From: Impatiens glandulifera
Taxonomy: Eukaryota > Streptophyta > Magnoliopsida > Ericales > Balsaminaceae
Length of the DNA: 64,000 bases
Reading direction: 5' to 3'
Assembly (NCBI RefSeq): GCF_907164915.1
Contig: NC_061868.1
Span: 42,609,774 to 42,673,773, forward strand
How positions within the stretch are numbered: the first letter of the stretch is position 1; every line of letters begins with the position of its first letter. Of this stretch, positions 21,711 to 34,248 are shown one piece after another. Both the position numbers and the translations under genes were made by a program. Under the pieces are notes generated by a model. It worked only from the letters and a program-made list of their open reading frames with translations. It was not told where the DNA came from and searched no databases.

Positions 21711-23737
21711 TCATTTCTTCTTCAAGCAAATGATAAGATTGATGTACTTTGCTTTCCCCGTTTCAAAATGATCGATTGCGCGTTCTTCGTAACTTTTGAA
21801 CACATTGTCCAATACAAGTTCTCCGAAATGAGGCACCAATGTAGGTTCTATAATCGATCTAACTGAATTTGCTACAATTTCTCCTCTTTGTTTTTTGTCA
21901 AACTTGTAATTGTAATCACCATCTCCATAATCGTTATCATGAGGGTTCCAATCACACTCAAAAACCTCTAGCTTTTCAAGATCAAAGGAATTTTCATTAT
22001 GAATGATTTCCTTCACTTCATCCTTACATGGGTGATAAACAGGCAAATTGAATGAATCAATGTCTTCTTGTTTAATAAGCCCCTAAATAATATAAAAACA
22101 TCATATTATAATATTATTGTGCAATTAATTTGAATGGTATATATCATTTTATAAAATAATTGACAATTTTTTTTAAAAAAACCTGAGAAACCACGTCGAG
22201 AAGTGATTGAGCTAATAATTCAATAACGTGACAACCATCGTCTTCAGATGGGTCAGGACTCTCCCTTCCGACTAATGTAAGAACCATTCTACCCGTAGGT
22301 AGAATTTCATGTGACCTATGAGTTAGAAAAGAAGAGAAATCCTTATAAAATTGATTCTTATATGCATTGAAGACATTAGGATCTCGAGTTTTTGACATGT
22401 AGATATGTTCTTTGTTCTCTAGATTTTCTGGCACCTATATTAATCCACATCAAATTATAAAAATATTAGTTTTTAGTTACAAAATGTCTTAAATAAAATC
22501 TTTTTTTTTTTTGGTAAGAAATTACAAACCTGAGAGAGCCAGTGAAGACAATAAGAAGAGTGCACAAAGTGTAAGCTTTTGCATGGAACCAACCTCTCAT
22601 AAAACGACGCCGCCACACCAGAAATGAAACACTTTCGACTAAATTCATATCCATGGTTCTTCTTGAGTAACTCGTAAAATGATGGGAGTGCACTAAATAT
22701 ATTATTGAAGTCGTTTTTGGTCAGATCATTCAAAATGACCGATATCTCTTGAGTTTTGTTACTATTTTGCTTGGACAACTTATTGATGGTGTCGATAATC
22801 TCCGACACAAATAGAAGTGTGTTGGGTCCAGAACTACATCCAAGATCCGCAATTTTGAAACTCTCTAACATATCAGAATGGAGTTGAGCTATTCAAGAAC
22901 ATGTCCTTGATGATATCTTTGATAATGGGCAATGTGTTATTAATGACATCCTCTAAATACATTGGAGAGAAGAGGAAAGTAGTCTATTTTTCGAACCACT
23001 CTCGTCAAAATACATTGAAAAGATGGCAATGTTATTTTTTTATAAGTTAGTTGTTGTATTATATCATAACTACAAAAGGGATGTTAGAATTTCGTAGTGA
23101 ATCATGAGTGAGATAACATCATAATCAATTCAATGAAGAACAAACTTAAAGAATGTGATGATACAAATTAACATAATAACTTTGCTTGAAAACACTAATA
23201 GCTGGGATTGGATTAGGGTTTTGAATAATAAAATCATTTATTTTCTAATAAAATATACCTTAATTACTATATATTTTTTCATCCAAACTCAACTTTGCTA
23301 AATCATATAAATAAATCTAAAATAATAATATAATAGGGCCAACACTCCATTTTTTATAAACCTATATTTATGAGAGAATATAAATGTTACATATTACTTT
23401 GGAAAAATGACTAAAATTATTTTCTTAGGTATTTGTGATATCAAATATGTATATATTTATTCATAAGCATGTCCAATCTAAGTGTAACTCAATGATTTAC
23501 TATTAAATTCTTAAGCAAAAGGTTATTGCTGTGAGCACTTTGAATTCAAATGGTTATAAATATACCATCATAACTCATTTATTAGATACGATCGTAATTA
23601 AACTTTTGACACTATATTAAATGTCGTCTAAAATTTATTCCAGAAAAATATTTAAGAAAAACCTGATGACGTGAATCTGGGCATAAACTTCTCTTCCCGT
23701 CACCTTGATTCATGTGAAGGATGGTCTCGGTAGTCAT
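21711..23737 (-). pseudogene. SABATH methyltransferase copy 3, frame disrupted in exons 1 and 2
   Basis: All four exons are present with consensus borders: 23663-23737, 22530-22952, 22183-22434 and 21711-22082. Exon 2 has the SAM motif IADLGCSSGPNT, LNDLTKNDFN and SYCLHWLSQ. Exon 3 starts VPENLENKEHIYM and ends LLDVVSQ. Exon 4 ends NLIICLKKK. Two regions are damaged. In exon 1 the expected SYAQNS reads SLCPDS because of a one-base gain and a one-base loss that keep the length at 75 nt. In exon 2 one base is missing at its start and one is gained near 22876; the stretch between them reads out of frame into a TGA about 20 codons in. The Ser and Tyr altered in exon 1 contact SAM in characterised family members. 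It is probably a pseudogene, although paired indels can also arise from base-calling error. Confidence 0.78.
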
Positions 23738-25893
23738 ATGAATCTCCTTTTATTATTTTTGTTCTCACAAATGTTTGATGTCTCCAAATTTTTATTCTTT
23801 CTTTCCACATTTATATTCATATCTTCCATGCCTAAAAAATAAAAATAAAAAATTCATAAAGTATGAGCCACACAATTATTTTTGTTTTGTAATCAAAATA
23901 AAGATTTTTTTTTTTATTCTCAACTACTTTACTTTTTTTTTTTATCATAATTGCAAATAGATGGGGAGGGCTATGCATGGCCTGGGTCCACCTCATGGAC
24001 GGACATGGAATGACCGATTAGGAAGGGAGCCCCTTTGAATGCATGTGTTCCTAGAAAAATATAATATTAGTTAAGATGTTAATATTTAACTGAATAAAGT
24101 AACTATTAACATTTAACCGATTATATTACTTTTGTTAATAAAATTATTATATTTTATTCATATAAACCTAAAATAGAGTAATTCTCTTCAATTATCAATA
24201 TATAAAATATTTTAATTAATCGTGTCACGCCTCAAACCTAAATATATAATGGACACATAATATTTTGATTAACATGTCATGCTAGCTCCAAACCCAAATA
24301 TATAAAAAGGCACACAGTCACCGTGTTTTATTTATTAAAATATAAATCCATCACATTTAATGTTCTATTCATATAATTCAAACTTTCATATTTTTTTTTT
24401 ACTTAATCGGATTCAGAGTCGCCTACTTTAATATTTAATACAACACATTTGTTATTTCTATTTTATATTATTTCCAAAATAAAATCTATATAAATTGTAC
24501 AGTCCAATTAGTATGTCTTTCCTTCACTACTATGTGATATTCTCAATTTCACATTTTTTTTTATTCTGAAATATAATCAAATGAGATGAGCTTAAATATG
24601 TTATATTAAATAACATATAAAGTAGTTTAACAAATTAATTTAATCAATAAACTCAACCCATAACATAATAATTTATATATATAAAAAATAATAATAATAA
24701 TAAAGACTTCCTTATTTTGATTAACTCATAACCATCACCTAACGGTAAATCTATGTTATGTTAGGCTCAGGTGGACTGAAATAAAAAAATAAAAATAAAA
24801 AATAGAACTTAAAACAGCTAATTAGGAGTTATATATGGTCATTTTTTACTTCATATCTATAACAATTTTTTACAGTAAAAAATTGACATAATTTTCGAAT
24901 TAGTTTTATAATTTAATTCACCATTTACTTTTTTAATTTATAAAAATGAGCAAAATTTACGCTTATTATCCCACTCATTTTAAGGTTAACTCCATTTTTT
25001 CAAGCCCATTCCAACTCGAATATCTGAATTTGTCTCCTATCAACCGAGACTTAAATGTCTCGTGCTGAGCTGACTCATACCCGGTATAAGCACTCTATGC
25101 ATAATAATTAATTATCGAATAAATTAGTATATAATAATAGCTAGTGTAATAAAAACACAATTTTACTATTTCAACATTATCCTATTATATATTTCAAACC
25201 ATTTTAACAATTAAACATGTATGGTTGATTCATTAATTTTCAAATAAAATTCTTGTTATACAAATTCATTTTATCAAAATTAGGAGAATCTGAAGCAAGT
25301 GACTAAGAGTGCTGATTAGATTAATTCATCAAATAATACACATGCTTACCATAATCTATGCATGTGGTACTAAGTGTCGATTTAATTAAAACATCACATC
25401 TGTCTTCCTTTTTTTTTTATTTGTATTATAATAATATTTAACCTAGTGCATAACGTTTATCTTATTACTTACCATATTGATTGCTTCACCCTTTACCAAA
25501 TATAAATTTGGCTAGGAAAACACTTAACATCTTGATTCTCTTCACACTTAACCTAATAGTATAACTTTTTATGACTTAAAAACAAAGCAAAATTATTTAA
25601 ATAACCTAATAAATTATTTGAATAATCCAAATTCAGAAATTGTCCACTTTCTTATAGTGTGATATAAGTTGATTAATTATGATTATTAATGAAGTGACAA
25701 ATACAATTATGGACAAATACAATATAATTGTGGACAAAAAAATATTTATTTATTTTTAAAATGTTGGGGTATGAAATATCAAAGTAAAGGCTTGTTTGAT
25801 CTGGTATGTTTTATGGATTTTGTTTCTAAGAGATTAAATGTTACGTTTCGACGAGTTGTAGATTTGTGTGTCCACCATTAATGGATTTGCAGT
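23738..25893. other. AT-rich intergenic sequence
   Basis: It contains the promoter side of SABATH copy 3 and low-complexity DNA. Short phrases such as 'tcacgcctcaaacctaaata' near 24225 may be element debris. No gene was recognised. Confidence 0.4.
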
Positions 25894-25901
25894 GCACCAA
25901 C

Positions 25902-26073
25902 TAAGGCTGCAAAATGAGTCAATCCGCGCTGAGCTGTTCGCGAGCCGCTTAGTCAAAGCTCGGCTTAAGCTTGACTTTGATCGAGTTCGAGCCGAGTTCG
26001 AGCCGAGCTCGAGCCGAACTCGAGCTCATATAATGCTTGCTCGATGACTTGTCGAGCTTTTTCGAGCCGGATA

Positions 26074-26112
<39 letters not shown>

Positions 26113-27555
26113 TTAATATAAAAAACTTAAAAAATTAAAACAATTTTTTTTTCTTTTCTCTCTATTTTCAAAGCCCATATAGAAGACCCATAATCCACAT
26201 TATTATATTTTATTGTCATAAAACAAAACACTAATTTATAATGTATCAATCATAAATGACTCTTCATCTCTTTTTCTTCTTCTTTCTTCAATTTTCACTA
26301 TTTCTTCTTCTTCTTCCTCTGTCTTCACCATTTTTTTTTCTTTCATCTTCATCTTTACTTCCACTCATTTATAATAGGTTAATACATTTTTTATGTTATC
26401 TCTCATCTACACTATTTCTCTCATCACTATTTCTCTCATTCATTCACAAGAAATCTATAGGTAAATTAAAATATATTTTCATTTCTATTATAGCTATTGC
26501 TCCTACTTTTAAATAATTTTGATTTTTTTTTTGTATTATGAGAAATTTGTGCTTATATAGACCGTTTATAGATCTATATGGAAAAACACTATTATATATA
26601 TTAATCGTTCATAGATCTATACAGAAAAATATTTTTTAATATATATTTATCATAGATCTATATAGAAAATACTTTTAATATATATTGATCATTTATATAG
26701 AAAAACATTATTATGCGTAAATAATATTATATTATATATAATATTGAAAAAGATAAAAAAATGTTAATATATTATATATAATATAAAATAAAATAATGTT
26801 AGTATATATTTTATATATATTATGAAGAGATAAAAAATGTTAGTATATATTATATATAATATGTTGAGAGAAAAATGAATTTAAGATTAATAATATATTA
26901 TAATATATAAATAAATTAATAAATTCTTGCTATAAATAAATTAATAAATTCTTGTTATATTTTTACTTAAATAATTTAAATATATATAATAATAATATTT
27001 AATAGAAAATATGTTGAATTTGTTTTTGTCCGTATCTACCCATAAAGTAAGTTAAATTTTAGTTATTTGTTTTAACATGTATTTTTTATATTAATTATTT
27101 TTAAGGTTAAACATTTCATATTATTAAATGCAGGTAGGTACTTGTGCTATGTTTAAAGAACGTGACTTAAAAAATATTAATATATTGAATCTTCAAACAA
27201 TTTATATAGTTTTATACTTTAATTTTATAATTTTGACTAGTAACGGTGGTTGGATGCTTTTTGGATTATCATGGTTTTTAAATTTTAAATAGTTATAATT
27301 GTTTCATATTTTCAATTTTAAATATTATGTTTTAATATTAATATATATGAAAGTTTGATTTTTTCATTTTAAAAATAAATTTTAGTTTGAGTTCGAGCTT
27401 TTCGAGTCGAGCCGAGCTTATAAGTAAATAGTCGAGTCGAGCTCGAGCTCAAATTTATAAACTCGTTCGAACTCGAGTTGAGCTAATAAATACTGAATCG
27501 AGTCGAGATCGAGCTCAAGAAAATTCGAGCTCGACTCGGCTCATTTGCAGCCCTA
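25902..27555. mobile_element. non-autonomous hAT element with GAGCTCG-rich ends
   Basis: The left end 'taaggctgcaaaatgag' and the right end 'ctcatttgcagcccta' are inverted repeats. Flanking 8-mers 'gcaccaac' (25894-25901) and 'gcaccgac' (27556-27563) match at 7 of 8, an hAT-style TSD. Both subterminal regions (25925-26070 and 27380-27540) are packed with 'gagctcgagc/tcgagccgagc' motifs in opposite orientation. The 1.65-kb element has no transposase. Its middle is AT-rich with a TA tract (26074-26107). Confidence 0.78.
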
Positions 27556-27563
27556 GCACCGAC

Positions 27564-28970
27564 CAGCAAAAGTAATTAATTATAGATTTATTTTATCATT
27601 ATATATGAATAGTTTTAAGTTTTTTTAAAAAAAAATAAATCTCAAATTTACTACCAACCATTTTCTTAAATAATTAATCTAGATTTTTTAAATAACAATT
27701 TATAACTTCAATTAATTAACTACCTTGTTCTAATTCACTGCTATAACCTACATGAGATTTCAAACATGAAACCAAATAAAAGGATGAAAATGAAGAAATT
27801 CAACACAAATATATCCTAATTACTAGTAGAAGATTACTTTGTGGCCTGGTTACATTTTTTTTTTATATTGGCAGTGATATTTTATGTTAAGCAAATTAGA
27901 TTGTGTATCCTAAATCATTCTTTTTAAATAAAACACAAGGGTTGTGGTAAGAGTTGCAGGCTTTGATGACTGATATATCAATCAATTGCATGACAGCTTC
28001 GCCGAAGAAGAAGAAGAAGACACCTTAGATTATTGCAAACAAACATCTTATCTTCTTCATTTTAACTTACAAAACATATACCTAGACTAAATATTTGTTA
28101 AACTAACAACTAGTTCAGTATAAGACATGACAAGAATTAAACAAAAAACTCAGAGAAGGTAGAAAACAGTGCTAGGGCATTTCGGTTTGAATCCAAATAG
28201 TGTCATGATTTCTTATGAAAATTAAATTGATTCTTTAAAAAAAAAATACGAACTACATCGTTCTTTCGGCACACTTGGTAGGGCAACGGATAAGATTTTA
28301 ACTTTCATGAATAAATGGTTAGAAAAACTACTAAAAATAAATAAAAATAAAAAGTGACAAAGACAAAACTAATGGAAATGAGTACTAATAATATTGTACA
28401 ATTACTGACCTCCCGGTTGTTGCAAATGAATAGTCGAAGCTCAAAGACCAGTCATGTCTTGTCATGATGCTTGTCCAGACCAACTAAACAAACATAAAGA
28501 GTTCATGCCCCAATTCTAAAAAAAAACCTTTGAAAAACTATACCCCAATCTTAGTTCAAATCCTTTCAAAACTCAGAAACAATTAATGCCTGAGTGGCAC
28601 AGCGAATTATGTTAGGGTGGGTCGTTTCGGTTTTTTTTTACATGTATTGAAATTTTCTGCATATGATGAAAAATCATATCTATATATCATACCGTATGAG
28701 ATTGAATGATATAATTAACCTACCGATTATTTACATTATACTAAGATTTTGGTACGGTATAGATATAATATTGTTAAAACCAAATATATATAGGAGAATA
28801 AAATGGTAATAAAGTTATAAGAGAAGTAATTAATATATACATTGAGTTAATTTCTAATATGTTCTTATAATGAAATAAATTTGTTGAGATTAAAAAGAGA
28901 AAAAAATACCTTTTTGAGAGTTGAACCTTAAATCTATTCGAAAAAGAAAATAAATCTACTATAGTTAGTG
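27564..28970. other. AT-rich intergenic sequence
   Basis: No gene was recognised. A 'ggtacggtat'-type segment near 28620-28760 has a possible partner at 29600-29790, perhaps the ends of an old element into which the SINE-like repeat inserted. This is weak. Confidence 0.3.
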
Positions 28971-28974
28971 TAAC

Positions 28975-29430
28975 TAGCATTTAGCCCGTGCATTTGCACG
29001 AGTAATAATATAAAAATCGTGAAAAAAATTACGGATAATATTTTTTATTTTATTTTATTTTTAACCATTTTAAGTTTATGGGTGGGTCAACCCATAATCC
29101 GACCCAATATTCATTACTCAACATCATTATATATTAGTTAGTTAAAAAGTTAAACTTATATTAATATTAAAACGTCCCGCGTTTATCAAATTTGGTGTTA
29201 AATTTAAAATATAAAGTCTTTGTAGCCTAGTTGGTTAAAAAGTTGTACTTGTTTTGTTAGGTTGCAAATTCGAAACATACCTTTAGCATTTTTAATTTTA
29301 TTTTTAACCGTTTTAAATTTAAAAACGGGTCAACTCACAATCCGACCCAAGTATCCAAATTAACCACAACTCTCGACCCGACAATCCGGACACTTTAAAA
29401 ATTAAGCATCATTATATATATAGATTAGGG
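28975..29430 (+). repeat. SINE-like dispersed repeat
   Basis: It starts 'tagcccgtgcatttgcacga' and carries 'tagcctagttggttaaaaag' (A-box-like) with 'caaattcgaaacata' (B-box-like) 45 bp later. It ends with 'ccaaattaaccacaactctc' and 'aaaattaagcatcatt' plus TA. It is the best preserved copy of the family in the window. Confidence 0.5.
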
Positions 29431-30219
29431 AGAACAAATAAATAACTTAATGTTAAACCTTAAATTTATTAAGAGAATAAAATGAATTTGATAAGATGTA
29501 CAAATCTAATTTTGAAAGTGAAAATTAGGATTTAGTTATTTATAATTTCTTTAATTATTATTTATTTATTTATACGTATCATATATATTTTTAATTTATA
29601 AATTTTATTTTGAAAAAATTCATATCTTTATTATATTGATAATTTTGGTATGGATATCATATTAACTATTTTTCGGTATATCAAAAAAATTAATAATTTT
29701 GATATTTTGCGGTACAGCATTTTTTATATACCCAAAATATCGATAATATTCTCCTCTTATTACAATTTATGAACACCGAAAACCTAAATTAAATTTACCA
29801 AATATATTAACGATTCATATTATTTATTAATATGAGTTTGGTAACTCAAAATTAAATTTATTTTTTTAATAAAGTAAATTTATTCAATTCATTTTTTTAT
29901 TCCTTAGTCTTAATACAGTTTTAACCAATTTAATTAACATATTCTTTCTTCTTTTTTTTGTTTGTTTGACTTAGTTTAAAAAGTATTTGACATATTTAAT
30001 ATATTTAACATTTTTTTTAACTAACGTAACACATTTTGACTTGATTAGTATGTTTTGACCCGATCAAACAAGTCTTTTATTATAAGTGGAAAATAAATTA
30101 TAAATTAAATATTAAAATCTAAAATATCACATTTTTATTATTTATAATCACATTATTACAAGTAAATTTTATTTGTATGATTTTTAAATTTAATCTATTT
30201 AAAATATCTACTAAATTTA

Positions 30220-30500
30220 TGGAGTTGTATAAAAATATATTGTTACAACGTCCAATATAAAGTGTTATTAGCCTAGTTAGTTAAAGAATTATACTTATTT
30301 TTGTTAGGTTACGAGTTTGAAACATAACTATAGCATTTTAATTTTATTTTTAATCGTTTTAAATTTATGAGTGGGTCAACCCAGAATCCGACCCAAGTAT
30401 CCATTTACTCTTACATATATATTCAAATTAACCACATCTCTCGATCCGGCAATCCGGACACCTTCAAAATTAAGCATCATTATATATTTATATATAGATT
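30220..30500 (+). repeat. SINE-like dispersed repeat
   Basis: It has the same blocks as the copy at 28975-29430: 'tagcctagttagttaaag', 'acgagtttgaaacata', 'gggtcaacccagaatccgac' and 'aaaattaagcatcatt' followed by TA. Confidence 0.5.
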
Positions 30501-30639
30501 TCTTTTCAGCTCTATATGAAATATTCGTTTGTTTGGTTCAGCGCTTTCAAACATTTTATTATTATTATTTAACTAACGTTTATTTTAATTAATTAAAGTG
30601 ATTAATATTATTTTATAAAATATATAATAATTTAAGGAG

Positions 30640-31440
30640 CGCTCCAATATAAGGGTCTATAATTGATCTGATTGAATTTGCTACTTATTATTATTGTAAT
30701 CAAAATCTATATCATTCCTTTTGAATGTTTTCCTTCACTTCATTCTCACATGTGTCATATTCAGGCAAATTTAATGAATTCATCTCTTCTTTATTTAATA
30801 AGCTCATTAATATATAATATAAAACATTAATTATAAACAAAATTTTAAATCCAAGAAACCGCACATCTAGAAGTTATAATTGGACTAATAATTCAATCAT
30901 AGCAACCATAGTTGAAAAATGGGTTACGAGTCATCCTCTAATGACATTCTACCAGAAGAATAATTTCATGGGACCTATGAATGATAAAATAAGAGAAGAC
31001 CTTGTAATTTGATTACTGTATGCATTACACACTTTAGGATCACGTGTTTTTCACATGTAAATATGTTATTTCTTCTCTAGATTTTGTGGCACCTATATTA
31101 ATAAACATCAAATTATAAAATATTATATTTTAGTTATAAACTTCTTTAAATATTGAAATAAAATAAATTTGGTAAGAAATAAATTTGAGAGAGCTAGTGA
31201 TGAAAATAAGAAGAGTGGAGAGCAAAAACAATCCCCAATAAAAAGATTTTGCACTCCAAATATGATGATTTTTTTTCTAAATTAATATCCATGCAGCTCG
31301 TAAATTGACGAAAATGCACTAAAGATATTGTTAAACTCATTTTCGTGCATATCATTAATACGGCAAATATACGTAAGGCTTTGCTATTGTTTTGGTAGGA
31401 TAAATTGTTGATGAAATTTTGAGCTTGTTATCGATAAATT
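30640..31440 (-). pseudogene. SABATH methyltransferase remnant (copy 4)
   Basis: Decayed pieces of three exons lie in the correct order on the minus strand. 30645-30800 matches exon 4. 30850-31095 matches exon 3, with the 'tagattttgtggcacctata' acceptor border. 31180-31440 matches exon 2. The closest relative in the window is copy 3 (21711-23737). Many indels and stops are present, and exon 1 is missing. The remnant ends shortly before the Mutator-like element at 31503. Confidence 0.75.
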
Positions 31441-31502
31441 TTATATTATGTTTATTTGTTGTTAAATATTTTTAATTTATATTTTCATTGTTATTCACAA
31501 AT

Positions 31503-32630
31503 GGGAAGAATGTCAATTTTATTTATAAAGTTGGAAGGAGGTGTCAAATTTATTTACAAAGTTGCAAAATTCTATTTATGTATATAAACTTGTCAAAATG
31601 TGTCAAAATTATTTAACATAACGGAATGTCTCAAACGGTGTTAAGTTTTTATCCACGTGGATATTTATTTTTTTATATTTTTTTAACCTATTTTTTAGGT
31701 TTCAAACAGACCTTCTTTTTCTATTTAATATATAAAATTAAATAAATAAAATTTTCTTTCTTCTACCTACCATCATCTTCATCCCTCTCTTCACTAGCAG
31801 GCAGCCCACCATTATCTTCATCCCCTCTCTTTCACAGCCGTCGCAAACTGTTTTCGCTATTTCTTTTTTAACTAGATCATTCATAGACTTTGATATTACT
31901 GTTAGGCCTGATAATACAGACTTGTTTTCATCGAATGGACCAGTTTTGATCAAACAATATAATATCTGTAATAAACCTTGTTTATCTGCGATTGAACTTT
32001 GTGATTGAGGATCTAACTAAATGAGTTTAAAAACCCTAGCTGAAGCGATCTTGGAACTAGTTTTTCCTTCACGAAGAACAATCAGAAACAATGACAAACA
32101 AATGACATATCACATTTAACTTATCAAAATCTCAATTTTATTTTTCAAATTTCTAAAACTTATTGTTCTAATCCCCTAGTTGCAGGCAAATTATTCAAAT
32201 GAAATCCAGAATTTCTAGTTTGATGTTTCGTATTGAATATATAACCTATTACTTTGACATCAATTGAGAAGAACATAGGGTGAATTCGGAGAGAGAAGAC
32301 AAAGTGGGTCTTAGAAATGGTGGATGAGATTTTGGAGATTAAGATTTAAATTAGAAGAATATGAATCGGGTGAAAGAGGAGAGATAATGAAATTATTATT
32401 TATTTATTTATTAAATTTAAGAAAAAGTCTGTTTGAAATGAAAAAAAATAGGTTAAAACAAAATATAAAATAAATATCCACGTGGATAAAAAATTAACTA
32501 CGTTTGAAACATTCCGTTATGTCAAATAATTTTGACACATTTTGACGGTATATATAAATAGAATTTTACAACTTTGTAAATAAATTTGACACCTCCTTCC
32601 AACTTTATAAATAAAATTGACATTCTTCCC
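31503..32630. mobile_element. Mutator-like non-autonomous element with a perfect 10-bp TSD
   Basis: The ends 'gggaagaatgtcaatttta' and its inverse at 32612-32630 open inverted repeats of roughly 190 bp, reaching the shared 'atccacgtggatatttattt' segment. The element is flanked by the identical 10-mer 'attcacaaat' (31493-31502 and 32631-32640). Long TIRs with 9-11-bp target duplications are typical of Mutator-like elements. The interior of about 750 bp has no transposase. It contains a minus-strand open frame (31738-31953) that starts MIKTGPFDENKSVLSGLTVI, which I do not recognise and which could be a captured host fragment. Confidence 0.82.
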
Positions 32631-32742
32631 ATTCACAAATAGTTAATCTCTTGTGATTTGAGTGTTTTTTTTTGACAAGATGAACCTTATTGTTATTTTT
32701 ATTATTTTTTATCGTTTTCTTAAAAGACTATCACCCAAGTTC

Positions 32743-33020
32743 AATGCTACATATACAAGGTAGTGCTACAATCCACTCAATAATTGACAAATGTCACTCT
32801 TTAAATTTCTCTCTCTCCCACGGCTAACTCATAAACTTAAATATAGTTTAGAATTTAATGGAGAAAATAATATATTAAATATTTTTATAATATTTTTTTA
32901 TTTTAAATTATTATTAATTAAATATATATATATATATATTATTACGAGAAATAACATAATAATTTAAAAAATATATATATTATTAACTAAATATATATAA
33001 CATTAATATTATTTGTTAAT
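32743..33020 (+). repeat. 278-bp direct repeat, left copy
   Basis: It runs from 'aatgctacatatacaaggta' to 'attatttgttaat'. The same 278 bp recurs at 33858-34135 with about one visible substitution. It includes one arm of a foldback MITE ('aattgacaaatgtc', 'tttaaatttctctctctccc'). Beyond it the two copies diverge at once. Confidence 0.9.
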
Positions 33021-33857
33021 CACAAAGGCAATTATGCAGCGGAATTTTTCTAACTTTCTGCCCTTGTGCGGCCTGTTTTGCGCACCAAAACAGTCAGCCC
33101 AACTCCAACACCGAGGTTAGTTTTTCGCACAGAAACTAACCAGCAAGTTCACAACACAATCAAGAAGTATGCAGAAACTTAAAGACACAGAATTTACGGG
33201 CAAACGCCCAACTTTGAAATATATTCACTCACAAATATGATTACAAAGAAGGCTATAAATCTCAAGGCTGCACACAAAAAGACGCTCACTAGTTGTGGGT
33301 ATTTCTCTCTACCAAAACTTAACTCTCTCGTCTTGTGCAGCTCATGATATTTATAGCCCTTAAGAATAACAGTAAGAAACTTGGAGACGGAGAAAGCTCT
33401 TGGCTAAGTCTTGACTGAAAACGTCATCCAAGACTTGGCCTTCCGAAATTATAGGGACTTTGACCGGGCCTTCCCGAAATACTCGGTCTCGGCCAGGACT
33501 TTGACCGGGCCTTCTACGCGCACACTCAATGCGCCGACTGTTGTTACTCTTTCAGCCCTAGGTCGCACGCACACGACCCCCTTCGGCCCGGTCTCAACAC
33601 TCCTCATCGTGCCGAGACAAACCCGCATGCTAGTATCCATCTCCCGGTCCTTGTCTTTTAAAACTCGCGCCCCGGCAGAATCTTTCGACACTTCGCATTT
33701 CGCCACTCCGGTGCCCATGCCGTGCCCCGGCAGAATCTTTCGACACTTCGCATTTCGCCACTCCGGTGCCCATGCCGCACACCCGCGACATTCTTTTTAG
33801 GCACCACTCGGTCTTGGCCTGATTGCGGAAGGCCAGGACCGAGTGGTGCCTAAAAAG
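33021..33857 (-). mobile_element. GC-rich insert resembling an LTR fragment
   Basis: It is sharply GC-richer than its surroundings and bracketed by the 278-bp direct repeats. On the minus strand it has a TATA-like 'gggctataaatatcatgag' (complement of 33345-33363), a transcribed-LTR-like stretch, and an end reading 'ttccgctgcataattgcc'. These features suggest an LTR of a Ty1/copia-type element. No TG...CA borders or target duplication could be fixed, so the class is an inference. It includes the 55-bp tandem repeat and the hairpin listed separately. Confidence 0.45.
33669..33777 (+). repeat. 55-bp tandem duplication
   Basis: Two identical units beginning 'gccccggcagaatctttcga' start at 33669 and 33724. 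The units are exact over their readable length, indicating recent origin. Confidence 0.92.
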
Positions 33858-33860
33858 AAT
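33790..33860. repeat. strong hairpin, 31-bp stem and 9-nt loop
   Basis: Arms 33790-33820 and 33830-33860 pair at 30 of 31 positions; the exception would be a G-U pair in RNA. The loop is 'gattgcgga'. The right arm runs straight into the second 278-bp direct repeat, so the hairpin sits at the junction. Confidence 0.9.
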
Positions 33861-34135
33861 GCTACATATACAAGGTAGTGCTACAATCCACTCAATAATT
33901 GACAAATGTCACTCTTTAAATTTCTCTCTCTCCCACGGCTAACTCATAAACTTAAATATAGTTTAGAATTTAATGGAGAAAATAATATATTAAATATTTT
34001 TATAATATTTTTTTATTTTAAATCATTATTAATTAAATATATATATATATATATTATTACGAGAAATAACATAATAATTTAAAAAATATATATATTATTA
34101 ACTAAATATATATAACATTAATATTATTTGTTAAT
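33858..34135 (+). repeat. 278-bp direct repeat, right copy
   Basis: Same length as the left copy at 32743-33020 and nearly identical. This copy continues into the rest of the foldback MITE. Confidence 0.9.
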
Positions 34136-34248
34136 GACATAAGAATATTATATATATTTTTACCGATAATATTAACACATTAATTAAGAAAATTATGTAC
34201 TAATAAACAACATAATTATTTTAAAAAATATATTATTAATTAAATATA

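Noticed and set aside
26256..26516. Phe/Leu/Ser-rich 86-codon frame resembling a membrane protein
   Set aside because: It lies in a pyrimidine-rich low-complexity stretch inside a hAT element; composition alone explains it.
33411..33905. Open frames on both strands in GC-rich DNA, up to 129 codons
   Set aside because: GC-rich LTR-like insert with few stop codons by composition; the frames run through the 55-bp tandem repeat and hairpin.
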